DNA of 64,000 nucleotides from Myxococcales bacterium (lineage in GTDB: Bacteria; Myxococcota_A; UBA9160; UBA4427): NCBI GenBank assembly GCA_012959805.1, contig DUCN01000074.1:437-64436 (forward strand). The letters are read 5' to 3'. Under the pieces are notes generated by a model. It was not told the origin of the DNA. It did not search any database and saw only the letters and a list, made by a program, of their open reading frames with translations. Of the stretch, positions 9,436 through 17,592 are shown piece by piece (the first letter of the stretch is position 1; each line of letters opens with the position of its first letter). The translations under genes were made by a program, and so were the position numbers.

Positions 9436-10149
9436 TTAGGCGACCGCCGCAGCACCCTCCGAGCGAAGCTCCGCATACGACTCAACAGCAACGACGCCGA
9501 GGGTCTGACGAACTTCGTCGAGTGGTCGCTCGAGGAGCGTCTCCCAGTCCGCCCCGGGCAGCCAGGACGCTTTCTTGGAGCGCCGGTAGCCGTCGCGAAT
9601 CATGGCTCTATGCTCCGGGGATTCATTGCCCGCTTTCCAGTAAGCGACGAGAACGATTAATCCAATTCCTCGATTTTGGGTCTGTCGATAGGTGAACGCG
9701 AGCAGCGCGGCTTCCCCCACCAGGTCTCGGCCGTACCCCGTCACGACATGCCAGAGGTCGTGGCTGTCGCGCATTCGCAATCCAAAGAGCGCGCGCTCAG
9801 CAGAGATAGGCTCTACGTCCTCGGGAACGGACTCCGAGGCTTGGACGAGCCCGTCGGCTGAAATCTGTTCCCTTTCCGTGAAGTCCGCATAGACACGGCC
9901 AAGGCTTCCCGCTGGCAGCGTCATCAGGTAGTCGCGATCCGAGAGACGCTCGAGCAGCGATCGTTTCTCGGCGAGGATCGTCGGACCATGCTTGGAGGTC
10001 AGGAATTTCTGAAATTGTCGCTCACCGGCGTTCCCCGACAACGCGCGAATAATCTTGAAAACCTGGCCCGTATCATCCGGGTCGTTCATCAAGGCCCGAA
10101 TGCCCTGCCACGCGTCTCGAAAACGAATCGGATTATTTCGGTGTTTCAT
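9436..10149 (-). CDS. COQ4-family protein
   Basis: A 237-residue protein of the COQ4 family, linked in eukaryotes to coenzyme Q biosynthesis. It has the family's metal motif as HDLWHVVTGYG followed by Glu, fitting HDxxH-x11-E. The ATG at 10149 has GGAGA four bases upstream; an in-frame ATG at 10161 is the alternative. It diverges from a TetR-type regulator gene, and a near-palindromic site lies in the gap. A bacterial role in quinone metabolism is likely but unproven. Confidence 0.85.
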   Translation of the reverse strand: MKHRNNPIRFRDAWQGIRALMNDPDDTGQVFKIIRALSGNAGERQFQKFLTSKHGPTILAEKRSLLERLSDRDYLMTLPAGSLGRVYADFTEREQISADGLVQASESVPEDVEPISAERALFGLRMRDSHDLWHVVTGYGRDLVGEAALLAFTYRQTQNRGIGLIVLVAYWKAGNESPEHRAMIRDGYRRSKKASWLPGADWETLLERPLDEVRQTLGVVAVESYAELRSEGAAAVA

Positions 10150-10220
10150 CTGGATCTCCATTCGGCATTGGGCCCTCGGCCTCAGCCTCGGACGGACGGC
10201 GTATTTTCAACTTAGCCCTA

Positions 10221-10236
10221 TTGACAATTTTGTAAA
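10221..10236. promoter_or_regulatory. Candidate TetR operator between coq4 and tetR
   Basis: TTGACAATTTTGTAAA matches its own reverse complement at 12 of 16 positions. It lies 16 bases before the TetR gene in the AT-rich part of the divergent gap, where an autoregulated TetR operator is expected. The TTGACA at its left end could also act as a -35 box. Assignment is by position and symmetry only. Confidence 0.4.
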
Positions 10237-10251
10237 TAGTGTTTTTCTCAT

Positions 10252-10959
10252 GTGATGAGCAAGACCAATTTTAAGATTCTCGAGAAGCCGAAGAGACGCC
10301 GACGTACGCCGGCATCCGCGCGACGCGAAATCCTCGATGCGGCCGGCCGACAGCTGACGAAGGCGGGGCCCGATGGCCTGCGCCTACAGACCATCGCGGC
10401 GGACCTCGCGATCTCGCACTCCTCGATCCTGCATCATTTCGGCAGTCGGGACGGGCTGCTCGATGCGCTCTCCAAGGACGCCTTTGCGGGTCTCGAACGG
10501 GATCTGAAGCAATCCTTCGCACAGCCCTCCAGCGGCGACCCAGCCACCGACTTGTTCGACAAGATTGCCGAGATTCTCAGCGAGCGGGGCTACGCGCGGC
10601 TATTGGCTTGGCAGCTCATGAGCGGCCGGGGGCCCGGAGAATCCGTCGCCGCGGATTCGGCCGGGGGGGCCGCCCAATCGACTGTGGGCGATGAATCAGA
10701 GACCGGCGGACTGCTCGATCGACTCGCTCCGACGGTCCACGCGCTGCGACTCGATCATGCTCGCGACCAGGGGATGTCAGCACCCGAAATCGACGAAACG
10801 CGACGGCTGCTGGCCTTCACCGCCTGCGCGGTTTTTGGAGAGGCCTTTGCCGGTGAGCTGATGCTGCACGCGTCTGGACTCCCTCACGACACAGACAGCC
10901 GCACGCAATTTCGCCATTGGGTTGCAAAAACGATCGAAACGCAGGTCTTCCCGGACTAG
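10252..10959 (+). CDS. TetR-family transcriptional regulator
   Basis: A 235-residue regulator. The N-terminal helix-turn-helix region is visible as ARREILDAAGRQLTKAG, then IAADLAISHSSILHHFGSRDG, the TetR signature in which the recognition helix usually ends with YYHF. The C-terminal ligand domain is not assignable. It starts at GTG 10252 or the adjacent ATG 10255. It diverges from coq4, so regulation of that gene and of itself is the natural guess. Confidence 0.85.
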   Translation: MMSKTNFKILEKPKRRRRTPASARREILDAAGRQLTKAGPDGLRLQTIAADLAISHSSILHHFGSRDGLLDALSKDAFAGLERDLKQSFAQPSSGDPATDLFDKIAEILSERGYARLLAWQLMSGRGPGESVAADSAGGAAQSTVGDESETGGLLDRLAPTVHALRLDHARDQGMSAPEIDETRRLLAFTACAVFGEAFAGELMLHASGLPHDTDSRTQFRHWVAKTIETQVFPD

Positions 10960-11029
10960 CCCCTTCGCTGGCCGACTCGGTATTCGACCTGATGAAGTCG
11001 ATGGCCAGCGCGTCCGATGCACATCGCTG

Positions 11030-11251
11030 ATGACCTTCGCACTCTCCGCGATCTCGAATGTCGGACTCATGACGCTTGCCGCAGCGCTCTTCGTCACCGG
11101 CGGCGTTCGCTTTCGTCGCTGGGCCGTAGAGGGTCGAGTCGGCATTCCCCGCTACTCGACCAACGTCGAAACCATCATGCTCTAGCTCATTTACAGCGTC
11201 GGCATCTCGATCGCCATCGTCGTCGCGCGCCAGACGCTTCGACATCTCTAG
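11030..11251 (+). pseudogene. Likely remnant of a DUF202-type small membrane protein
   Basis: Two hydrophobic segments are separated by a basic loop (GGVRFRRWAVEG). An in-frame TAG at 11183-11185 interrupts the frame just before the second segment (LIYSVGISIAIVVARQTL), which then ends at TAG 11249-11251. The pattern recalls the C-terminal half of DUF202 (YidH-like) proteins, and the N-terminal part is missing. The family link is tentative; the interrupted two-helix frame is visible directly. Confidence 0.4.
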
Positions 11252-11391
11252 GTGCATGTCCTCGGCCCGGAAGTCTGAACGCACAGACGCCTCGCCAAAC
11301 ACGCGAGGCGTCCGACGAGGCGCAGGGTTCCTATGCAACGAGTCTTCGAACGCCAGCCCTCATCCGCAGATCAAGACTGATCGAGAACTCG

Positions 11392-11697
11392 CTAGTGACC
11401 GCCGAGCGGATCCACCCAGATGTATTTTCCGGGTCGCACGACCAGCTGCTTGAAAGGCGTCCCGATCTCATGCGGACGCGTAATCAATATGATCGGCGCC
11501 AGTCCGATGAAAAGCGCAGTGCCAATCACAAGGCTGACAAAACCAGCCGGGCGCAGCAGCATCACATCGATGATCGCAGGTGCGTTCGCCACATCTCCGT
11601 GAGATCGTGTCTGTCCCAGGGCAGTGGTCGAAAGGACCGTCGAGAACAGCAGGACAGCGGCCATCACGGCCATAATTTTTCGAAATCGAATGGACAT
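11392..11697 (-). CDS. Small exported or membrane protein
   Basis: A 101-residue protein with a clear signal peptide ending near STTALGQ, then a short linker and one hydrophobic segment (LVIGTALFIGLAPIILI). It ends with LVVRPGKYIWVDPLGG. This arrangement recurs in small conserved proteins of Proteobacteria that have no known function. It stands alone between the DUF202-like remnant and the divergent FDOR gene. Confidence 0.65.
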   Translation of the reverse strand: MSIRFRKIMAVMAAVLLFSTVLSTTALGQTRSHGDVANAPAIIDVMLLRPAGFVSLVIGTALFIGLAPIILITRPHEIGTPFKQLVVRPGKYIWVDPLGGH

Positions 11698-11849
11698 CGG
11701 TATTGCTCCAAATGCTAGTCTTGGCCTTCATCGGCCGGCCTGTCGCGTCGCTGAACCCCACCGCCACCAATGCTCCAGGAATCCTCCACGGAAATCGCCG
11801 ATCAATCCCCAGAGGACCTGAAAAGACAACTAGGAGGGGCTGAGAGTCC

Positions 11850-12317
11850 ATGCCGAACTGGCTGATGTTCACCCGGGCCCATTGCGCCGTCTATCGCGGC
11901 ACCCGCGGGCTGATTGGCGGAAACCTATTAGGAATCCAGATGCTGCTGCTGACGACCCGCGGTCGGAAAACCGGTCAGCGCCGAACTCTGCCCCTGGCCT
12001 ACGTCGAGTACAAGGGCGATTACATCGTCGTGGCCTCAAACGGCGGATCCGACAGCCCACCGGCTTGGTGGCTGAATCTGCGGTCGGCGGCCACCGCGAC
12101 GGTCCAAGTCGGCGGGGAGCGCTTCGAGGTCAGCTGGGCCGAAGCACCCCGCAAGGAACGCATAGAATATTGGCGACAACTCCAATCCGCCATTCCCGCC
12201 TACCGAATGTATCGCGTCCGCACTGAGCGGAAAATTCCAATCATCCTGCTGCGTCGCCACGCCCTGTCCTGGGACGCACCCCCAATGCTGGCGCACGACG
12301 AAGTGCCCGTGATCTAA
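11850..12317 (+). CDS. Deazaflavin (F420)-dependent nitroreductase family protein
   Basis: A 155-residue protein of the Ddn-like split-barrel family (DUF385). The hallmark is LLLTTRGRKTGQRRTLPLAY followed by VVASNGGSDSPPAWWLNL, the phosphate- and deazaflavin-binding face. Such enzymes usually use reduced F420 to reduce quinones or nitro compounds. AGGAGG occurs about 13 bases upstream of the ATG. Together with the LLM-class enzyme at 38663 it suggests the organism makes or uses F420. Confidence 0.85.
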   Translation: MPNWLMFTRAHCAVYRGTRGLIGGNLLGIQMLLLTTRGRKTGQRRTLPLAYVEYKGDYIVVASNGGSDSPPAWWLNLRSAATATVQVGGERFEVSWAEAPRKERIEYWRQLQSAIPAYRMYRVRTERKIPIILLRRHALSWDAPPMLAHDEVPVI

Positions 12318-12367
12318 CATCTCACTTCGCATCAATCGGCGATGACCGTGAATGATCCGGGGGCTCG

Positions 12368-13027
12368 CTAGACGAAGAGGTAGCGGGCCACGAGCTCGGC
12401 CGTCTCATCTGCAGCCGCATCGCGAAAGGCCGGGTCCTCATTCAAGAACGCCTGGGATGAATTCCACTGCACGGCGTTCAGAACGACGAAGGATGCCATC
12501 TCGCGGTCGAGGCCGGAGCGGCATAACCCGGCCTCGTCAACAGCGACGATGAATGCATCAATGGCGACTCGAATTCGATTCCGAAGCGCCTCGAAGGGCT
12601 CGCGAAATTCGGGGTCCTTGAAATACTGGGCCCAGAGAATTCGCTGAATGCCCGGTCGCAACCGCTGAGCATGGAAGATTACGTCGATCAGACTTCGCGT
12701 TCGATCTCGCGGGTCGATGCTTCCGCGCCAACTCGCCGGATCCAACTGCGCGATCACCTCGTCCGCGATTTCGCGATCGGTGGCCTCGAAGAGTTCGAGG
12801 ATGATTTCCCGCTTGTCCGTGAAGTAGTTGTAGACCGTGCCGACGGCGACGCCCGCCTCCGAGGCAATCATGGCCGTGGTCGTGTCGTCAAAGCCATGCC
12901 GCTCGAAACATTCGACCGCTGCTTCGATCAGCTTCTCACGGGTCCGACGACTTCGAGCCTGCTGTGGAGGGTGCCGGGGGGGCTTCCGATTCGGCGCTGC
13001 TTGACTCTTCGTGGGCATCCCGATCAT
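12368..13027 (-). CDS. TetR-family transcriptional regulator
   Basis: A 219-residue regulator with the TetR helix-turn-helix visible as TREKLIEAAVECFERHGF and IASEAGVAVGTVYNYFTDK. The C-terminal domain has no family I can name. I take the ATG at 13027; ATG 13018 is also possible, and a longer ORF from 13096 is less likely. It diverges from the diiron ferritin-like gene at 13322, its most likely target. Confidence 0.85.
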   Translation of the reverse strand: MIGMPTKSQAAPNRKPPRHPPQQARSRRTREKLIEAAVECFERHGFDDTTTAMIASEAGVAVGTVYNYFTDKREIILELFEATDREIADEVIAQLDPASWRGSIDPRDRTRSLIDVIFHAQRLRPGIQRILWAQYFKDPEFREPFEALRNRIRVAIDAFIVAVDEAGLCRSGLDREMASFVVLNAVQWNSSQAFLNEDPAFRDAAADETAELVARYLFV

Positions 13028-13185
13028 GTTCAAACTCGACCTCGCCTCTTCTACTTGCGCTCTCGCAGCGGAGCCCGGACGAAACCGGCCCGACAAACAC
13101 TTTTTCTGCGAGGCCCCTTACGGCCTCGGGGACCCAATCGGAGTCCTGACTGAGGATCAGTATGCACCATTCAAAGGAGAAACCA

Positions 13186-13214
13186 TTGAAAATCTGAACT
13201 CCACGTCATATTCT
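13186..13214 (+). promoter_or_regulatory. Candidate sigma-70 promoter for the ferritin-like gene
   Basis: TTGAAA at 13186-13191 and TATTCT at 13209-13214 are separated by 17 bases, an almost consensus spacing. The site lies 107 bases before the ATG of the diiron protein and inside the divergent gap with the TetR gene. An inverted repeat (CGAGGCC/GGCCTCG, 13109-13128) lies further upstream and could be a regulator site. Confidence 0.5.
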
Positions 13215-13321
13215 ATTGGACGTCCGCTGATTTCATTTCCGCAGCCGCGATCCATGAGATGGCTTCGGATGGCGCACGAGAACTTCGCAAAACGCCCGCC
13301 AGACACGAGGAAGACAACCAC

Positions 13322-14353
13322 ATGGCCGCCACACGACCCACGTCCCCGGCATCCCAGTCGATGGCTCAGACCGATCAAGACCTCGAAGTCATTCTCACAT
13401 CATTTGACTCCAACTACGTCTGGAATTACGGAACTGTGAAGGAAGGTCTTCGCGAGCTCTACGAAAAGTCCAAGCGCGAACAGTGGAATGGAGCGACCCA
13501 ACTCGATTGGTCCACCAGCGTCGATCCCGAATCGGAGATCGTGCCCCGCCAAATGAATCCCTTCGCCGACTACGGTCCGGCCCAGAAGCTGAACGAAAAA
13601 GAGATGATGCGCTTAAGCCACGCCGGAATCTCGAACCAGCTTTCGCAGTTCCTGCATGGCGAACAGGGCGCACTCATCGTTGCGTCCCAGATCGTCGGCT
13701 CGGTCCCGTGGATGGACGCCAAATACTATGCGGCGAGTCAGACCATGGACGAGGCCCGACACGTCGAAGTCTTTGCGAAATATGTCAACGAAAAACTCGA
13801 ATGGGAATGGCCGATCAATCCAAACCTGAAAGAACTCCTCGACGCGACCATCACGGATTCACGCTGGGACTTCAAATTCCTCGGGATGCAGGTCATCATC
13901 GAAGGCCTGGCCATGGCCGCCTTCGGCAGCCTCTGGAAAATGACCCAGGAGCCTCTACTGAAGGACCTCTTGAAATACGTCATGAAGGACGAGTCCCGTC
14001 ATGTTGCTTTCGGTGTCCTCGCGCTTCGCGACTACTACAAGGATCTGTCTCCCGGCGAGATGAAAGACCGCGAAGATTTCATCATCTACGCGTGCGAGCT
14101 CATGCGCAATCGACTCGCGGGCGGTGATGTCGCACAGGCGATGGGCTGGAACGAAGCCGAAGTCACGAAGGCCATCCTGGAATCGGCCTCGGGACAGATG
14201 TTCCGTTCTATGCTCTTCATGCGCATCGTGCCGAATCTGCGCAAGCTCGGGCTGATCACGCCACGAGTCAGAGAGGCCTTCGAGCGCCTCGACATCATCA
14301 AATTCGAGCATCTGGATACGGGCGAACAGGACCGCGAACTCGGCCTCGCCTAA
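13322..14353 (+). CDS. Diiron ferritin-like / R2-like protein
   Basis: A 343-residue all-helical protein with a complete carboxylate-bridged diiron set: E114, E144-x-x-H147 (DEARH), E194 (IIEGLA) and E224-x-x-H227 (DESRH). This arrangement is seen in R2-like oxidases, N-oxygenases and hydroxylases of the ferritin-like superfamily. The substrate is unknown. The ATG at 13322 follows GAGGAAG; the upstream ATG at 13259 has no good ribosome site. A TetR gene diverges from it and a good promoter lies in the gap, suggesting inducible expression. Confidence 0.8.
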   Translation: MAATRPTSPASQSMAQTDQDLEVILTSFDSNYVWNYGTVKEGLRELYEKSKREQWNGATQLDWSTSVDPESEIVPRQMNPFADYGPAQKLNEKEMMRLSHAGISNQLSQFLHGEQGALIVASQIVGSVPWMDAKYYAASQTMDEARHVEVFAKYVNEKLEWEWPINPNLKELLDATITDSRWDFKFLGMQVIIEGLAMAAFGSLWKMTQEPLLKDLLKYVMKDESRHVAFGVLALRDYYKDLSPGEMKDREDFIIYACELMRNRLAGGDVAQAMGWNEAEVTKAILESASGQMFRSMLFMRIVPNLRKLGLITPRVREAFERLDIIKFEHLDTGEQDRELGLA

Positions 14354-14461
14354 GCCAGGTCTGGGGCGGATCGCGAAACTGGGTCCGGCCGAAGGCCAGC
14401 CAGACAGGGACAGCTCAAGCGGGCTCGCCGATGCGACGAATCGTGTGGCGAGGTCCAATGA

Positions 14462-16531
14462 ATGCGCATTCTCGTCTGCCCGCCGAAATACTTTGGCGTC
14501 GATTACGTCATCAATCCCTGGATGGAGGGGCAGATCGGTCGCGTTGACCGGTCGCTGGCCCATGCACAGTGGCAGGCCCTCGTCGATGGATTTGCAGCCA
14601 CCGCTTCCGTCGAGGAAATCGAGCCGCGCGACGGCAGCCCCGACATGTGCTTCACAGCGAATGCGGGCCTGACCGCATTTGATCGCGTCATTCCCGCGCG
14701 CTTCCGAATGCCCGAGCGCGCAGGCGAAGAAGAGCCGTTTACGAATTGGTTCGCTCGCAACGGCTTTGATGTCATCAAACTGCCCGGCGAGGACCCCTTC
14801 GAAGGAGAAGGCGACGCGCTCTTTCAACCCGGCGAGCCGCTTCTCTGGGCGGGCTATGGCGTCCGCAGTGCCCTCGAAACCCATTCGATCCTGGGACAGG
14901 CCTTTGGAACCGAAGTCGTTTCGCTGCGACTCGTCGATCCTCGCTTCTACCATCTCGATACATGCTTCGCCCCGCTTCCAGGAGGTCGGCTGCTCTACTA
15001 CCCCGCGGCCTTCGATGAGCGATCACAACGCGCAATCGAACAGCGAATCCCGGCGAACAAGCGAATCGCCGTCAGCGACGAAGACGCGACCGGATTTGCT
15101 TGCAACGTCATGCGCCTCGGAGAAAAGCTCTTCCTGAATCAGGCGAGCCCAACACTCCAGCGTGATCTTGCGAGATGGGATTTCGAAACCATCATTTGCC
15201 CGGTCAGCGAATTCTTGAAAGCCGGTGGTGGCGTCAAATGTCTTTCGATGATCCTCGACCAGGCGAACTTCGCGCGAATCTCTCCGGCGCCCGAATCACC
15301 GATCCGATCCACAGAACTCGAGGTCAAGGGACATCTCCTCGACACCGGAGGTCTGAACCGAGCGCTCGACATCATCACTGAGGCGGGCGGGAGCTTCCGC
15401 ATCGCAACGCTGTCGCTGGCTGAACGCAAAGATCAAGAGTCCCGCGCCCAGCTGCATGTCGTCGCGCCGTCCATGGAAGGGCTGGAGGAAATCGTTTCCG
15501 AGCTGACGTCCGTCGGTGCCCAATCCCTTGAGCGCGAAATGCTGGCGAATCTCGAAGCAGTCACCCAGGACGGCGTCGCGCCGCACCATTTCTATTCCAC
15601 CACGATCTATCCCACCGAAGTTCACCTCGACAGCGGTTGGTGCGAAGTCGAGAAACAGCGCATGGATGCCGTCATCGTCGTCGATGACGACTCTGATCCC
15701 GTCGCCCGCTGTGTACTCTTTCGCGAACTCGAGGTGGGCCAGCACGTCGTCTGCCGAACCGATGGCGTCCGCGTCCGATACCCCGAGCATCATTCGGTCG
15801 GTGAGTTCTCCTTCATGAACGCCTCGGTCAGCAGCGAGCGCCGCGTCGAAGCCTCGGTGAAGTCGATCGCCTGTGAGATGCGCCGAATTCGCGAGCGCGA
15901 CGGAAAGATCGTCGTTGTCGCGGGTCCAGTCGTCGTTCACACCGGTGGAGCGAAACATCTATCGAGCCTCATCGACGGCGGCTTCGTCCAAGCGCTTCTG
16001 ACCGGGAACGCCCTCCCCGTTCATGACATCGAGTTCGACCTCTTCGGCACCTCGTTAGGCATAGATCTCTCCCGCGGAAAACCCGTTCACGAGGGCCATC
16101 GCAATCATCTGATGGCGATCAACCGCGTCCGAGCCGAAGGCGGAATCCGTGAAGCCGTCGAGTCGGGAATGATTCGAAGCGGCATCATGCATTCTTGTGT
16201 CACCCAAAACGTCCGCTTCGTCCTGGCCGGATCCATCCGCGACGACGGCCCGCTCCCCGACACACTCATGGACCTCGAAAAAGCACAAGCAGCTTACGCC
16301 GAAGCCATCGAAGGCGCAGACATGATTCTCATGCTCTCTTCGATGCTCCACTCGATTGGGACCGGCAACATGACGCCCGCCGGCGTTCATCTCATCTGCG
16401 TCGACATCAGTCCGGCGACGGTGACCAAGCTCGCCGACCGTGGATCACTCGAATCGACGGGGATCGTGACGGACGTTGGACTATTTCTGAATTTGTTGGC
16501 AGCGAGCTTGTCCGGAGACGACGGCCGCTAA
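14462..16531 (+). CDS. Fused arginine dihydrolase / ornithine cyclodeaminase (AgrE/ArgZ type)
   Basis: A 689-residue three-part protein. Residues 1-265 form a guanidine-modifying (amidinotransferase-fold) domain with FTANAG (N67), an acidic E115/E117 pair, H164 in YHLDTC and nucleophile C260 in GGGVKC. Residues about 278-420 match the LOR/SDH conserved region. The remainder is a Rossmann-type domain with VVAGPVVVHTGG, the ornithine cyclodeaminase-like part. The layout matches cyanobacterial AgrE (about 700 residues), which converts arginine to ornithine and then to proline, releasing ammonia. The gene stands alone on the plus strand. Confidence 0.85.
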   Translation: MRILVCPPKYFGVDYVINPWMEGQIGRVDRSLAHAQWQALVDGFAATASVEEIEPRDGSPDMCFTANAGLTAFDRVIPARFRMPERAGEEEPFTNWFARNGFDVIKLPGEDPFEGEGDALFQPGEPLLWAGYGVRSALETHSILGQAFGTEVVSLRLVDPRFYHLDTCFAPLPGGRLLYYPAAFDERSQRAIEQRIPANKRIAVSDEDATGFACNVMRLGEKLFLNQASPTLQRDLARWDFETIICPVSEFLKAGGGVKCLSMILDQANFARISPAPESPIRSTELEVKGHLLDTGGLNRALDIITEAGGSFRIATLSLAERKDQESRAQLHVVAPSMEGLEEIVSELTSVGAQSLEREMLANLEAVTQDGVAPHHFYSTTIYPTEVHLDSGWCEVEKQRMDAVIVVDDDSDPVARCVLFRELEVGQHVVCRTDGVRVRYPEHHSVGEFSFMNASVSSERRVEASVKSIACEMRRIRERDGKIVVVAGPVVVHTGGAKHLSSLIDGGFVQALLTGNALPVHDIEFDLFGTSLGIDLSRGKPVHEGHRNHLMAINRVRAEGGIREAVESGMIRSGIMHSCVTQNVRFVLAGSIRDDGPLPDTLMDLEKAQAAYAEAIEGADMILMLSSMLHSIGTGNMTPAGVHLICVDISPATVTKLADRGSLESTGIVTDVGLFLNLLAASLSGDDGR

Positions 16532-16538
16532 TACGGCG

Positions 16539-16817
16539 TTAGGCTGTTGTGCCAAACCGCTCTTCTAGATAGGCGACGATATCGGCGGACTCCGATATCC
16601 AGACCGTATTGGCGCCCTCTTGTTCGATGCGGAGAACCGGAACTGTGGTCCGGCCGACGGCCTCTTTCAAATCACGCTTGTCTTCGCCACCGAAGAGTGT
16701 GTTTCGAAGTGGAATTTCGAGTCCGAGCGAAGCTGCCGCATTGAAGACACGTCGACAGAATGGGCATTGTGGATAGCCGTAGATCGTGAGGCCGTGCGCT
16801 TCTTCTTCGCCCATCAT
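16539..16817 (-). CDS. Glutaredoxin-like protein
   Basis: A 92-residue thioredoxin-fold protein with the active-site motif CPFC near residue 18 (YGYPQCPFCRRVF), the cis-Pro loop TTVPVL and the GSH-contacting SESADIVAYLEERF at the end. Both Cys are present, so dithiol glutaredoxin activity is possible. It resembles the N-terminal domain of glutathione transferases as well. It converges on the arginine enzyme, with 7 bases between the two stops. Confidence 0.8.
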   Translation of the reverse strand: MMGEEEAHGLTIYGYPQCPFCRRVFNAAASLGLEIPLRNTLFGGEDKRDLKEAVGRTTVPVLRIEQEGANTVWISESADIVAYLEERFGTTA

Positions 16818-16983
16818 CTTCCCCCTCTTCTCGCGACCCGCTCGTGCAGGAGCGTCGGCCCGACATCGCTCCCGGATACTGCCAGAGAACCGAGCTCATG
16901 GGCATGCATTCGACCGTTGCGGAATGGACTTTAGCGATCGATCGATCCGCCTCCGCACACGCCCCACCCGCTGTTTCGCTTTA

Positions 16984-17154
16984 CGCCGACGTCGGCGCGC
17001 GCCCCTGACAGCTCAGGTCTCCGAGCCGCCACCCGTGCGATTCGGAGCGGCTCGCGTCAGAAACCCGACGCCTCCCGTGCACGATGCCGCCGCCGGCGGC
17101 GCCGGTCCTGCGACCCGAAAACCGACACAAGCCCTCAATCGTAAAGGGCTTTTT
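16984..17154 (+). ncRNA. Candidate structured RNA or leader ending in a terminator
   Basis: A GC-rich gap holds a series of short potential helices: CGCCG/CGGCG (16984-16997), CCTGA/TCAGG (17004-17017), GAGCCGC/GCGGCTC (17023-17053), GCGTC/GACGC (17054-17071) and GCCGCC/GGCGGC (17086-17100). It ends with AGCCCT/AGGGCT (17130-17150) followed by TTTT. CTCCGA/TCGGAG (17019-17047) competes with the third helix. No ORF here looks real. It could be a stand-alone small RNA or the leader of the gene at 17264. I could not match it to a named RNA family. Confidence 0.35.
17130..17154 (+). terminator. Possible intrinsic terminator
   Basis: A 6-bp stem AGCCCT/AGGGCT with a 9-base loop is followed by four T. 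It is weak but well placed at the end of the run of helices described for 16984-17154, about 110 bases before the small acidic protein gene. Confidence 0.4.
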
Positions 17155-17263
17155 CGATCCGACCCCGCTTGAGGAACAGCCGAGTCCGCGCTGGCACATT
17201 TCCTGCTCTACTCAACTAGACGAGCGACCGGCCAGCAAGCCGTCGCCCACGCCTGGGGGAATC

Positions 17264-17473
17264 ATGGACGACTTTTCGAACGAGACCGCAGCCTGGCTGG
17301 AGGATTGCATTGGCGTCGCGGTCGGTGATGAAACGGAATTGGAGATCGGCGTCCTGATCGCTGCTGCGTCGGAATGGACGGAGGACGAGATGGAGCTCGA
17401 TGATCTCGTCGTCGGCCTGATCGAGTCGGGTCGGGTTCAACTCCAGATGGGATCGGACGCGCGAATCGACTGA
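17264..17473 (+). CDS. Small acidic protein of unknown function
   Basis: A 69-residue, strongly acidic protein (many Asp and Glu, few basic residues) with a hydrophobic middle, [19 protein letters not shown], and a second hydrophobic patch near [12 protein letters not shown]. The ATG at 17264 follows a G-rich stretch (GGGGGA) that can serve as ribosome site. It lies 119 bases before dapL on the same strand and could be co-transcribed. I do not recognise a family. Confidence 0.5.
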   Translation: MDDFSNETAAWLEDCIGVAVGDETELEIGVLIAAASEWTEDEMELDDLVVGLIESGRVQLQMGSDARID

Positions 17474-17592
17474 AGCACTGCTTCTTGATAGGATTGTGTT
17501 TTCTGGCCCTCGCGAGACATCGCGCGCAAGCTAGCCATCCATCATCCACGCCCATCCACCCTTGTCCACCCTTATCGAGAAGCATTCAATCC

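Noticed and set aside
9123-9491. Minus-strand ORF of 122 residues across the tRNA, containing GWATGIEPATSRITIW
   Set aside because: It is antisense to tRNA-His; this peptide is a well-known artefact of translating the reverse of a tRNA gene.
13109-13128. Inverted repeat CGAGGCC/GGCCTCG considered as a terminator
   Set aside because: The T-run lies before, not after, the stem on the plus strand, and on the minus strand the stem is followed by A-rich sequence; an operator is more likely.
13955-14953. Minus-strand ORF of 332 residues
   Set aside because: Antisense to the diiron protein and to the start of the arginine enzyme, both of which have full motif sets.
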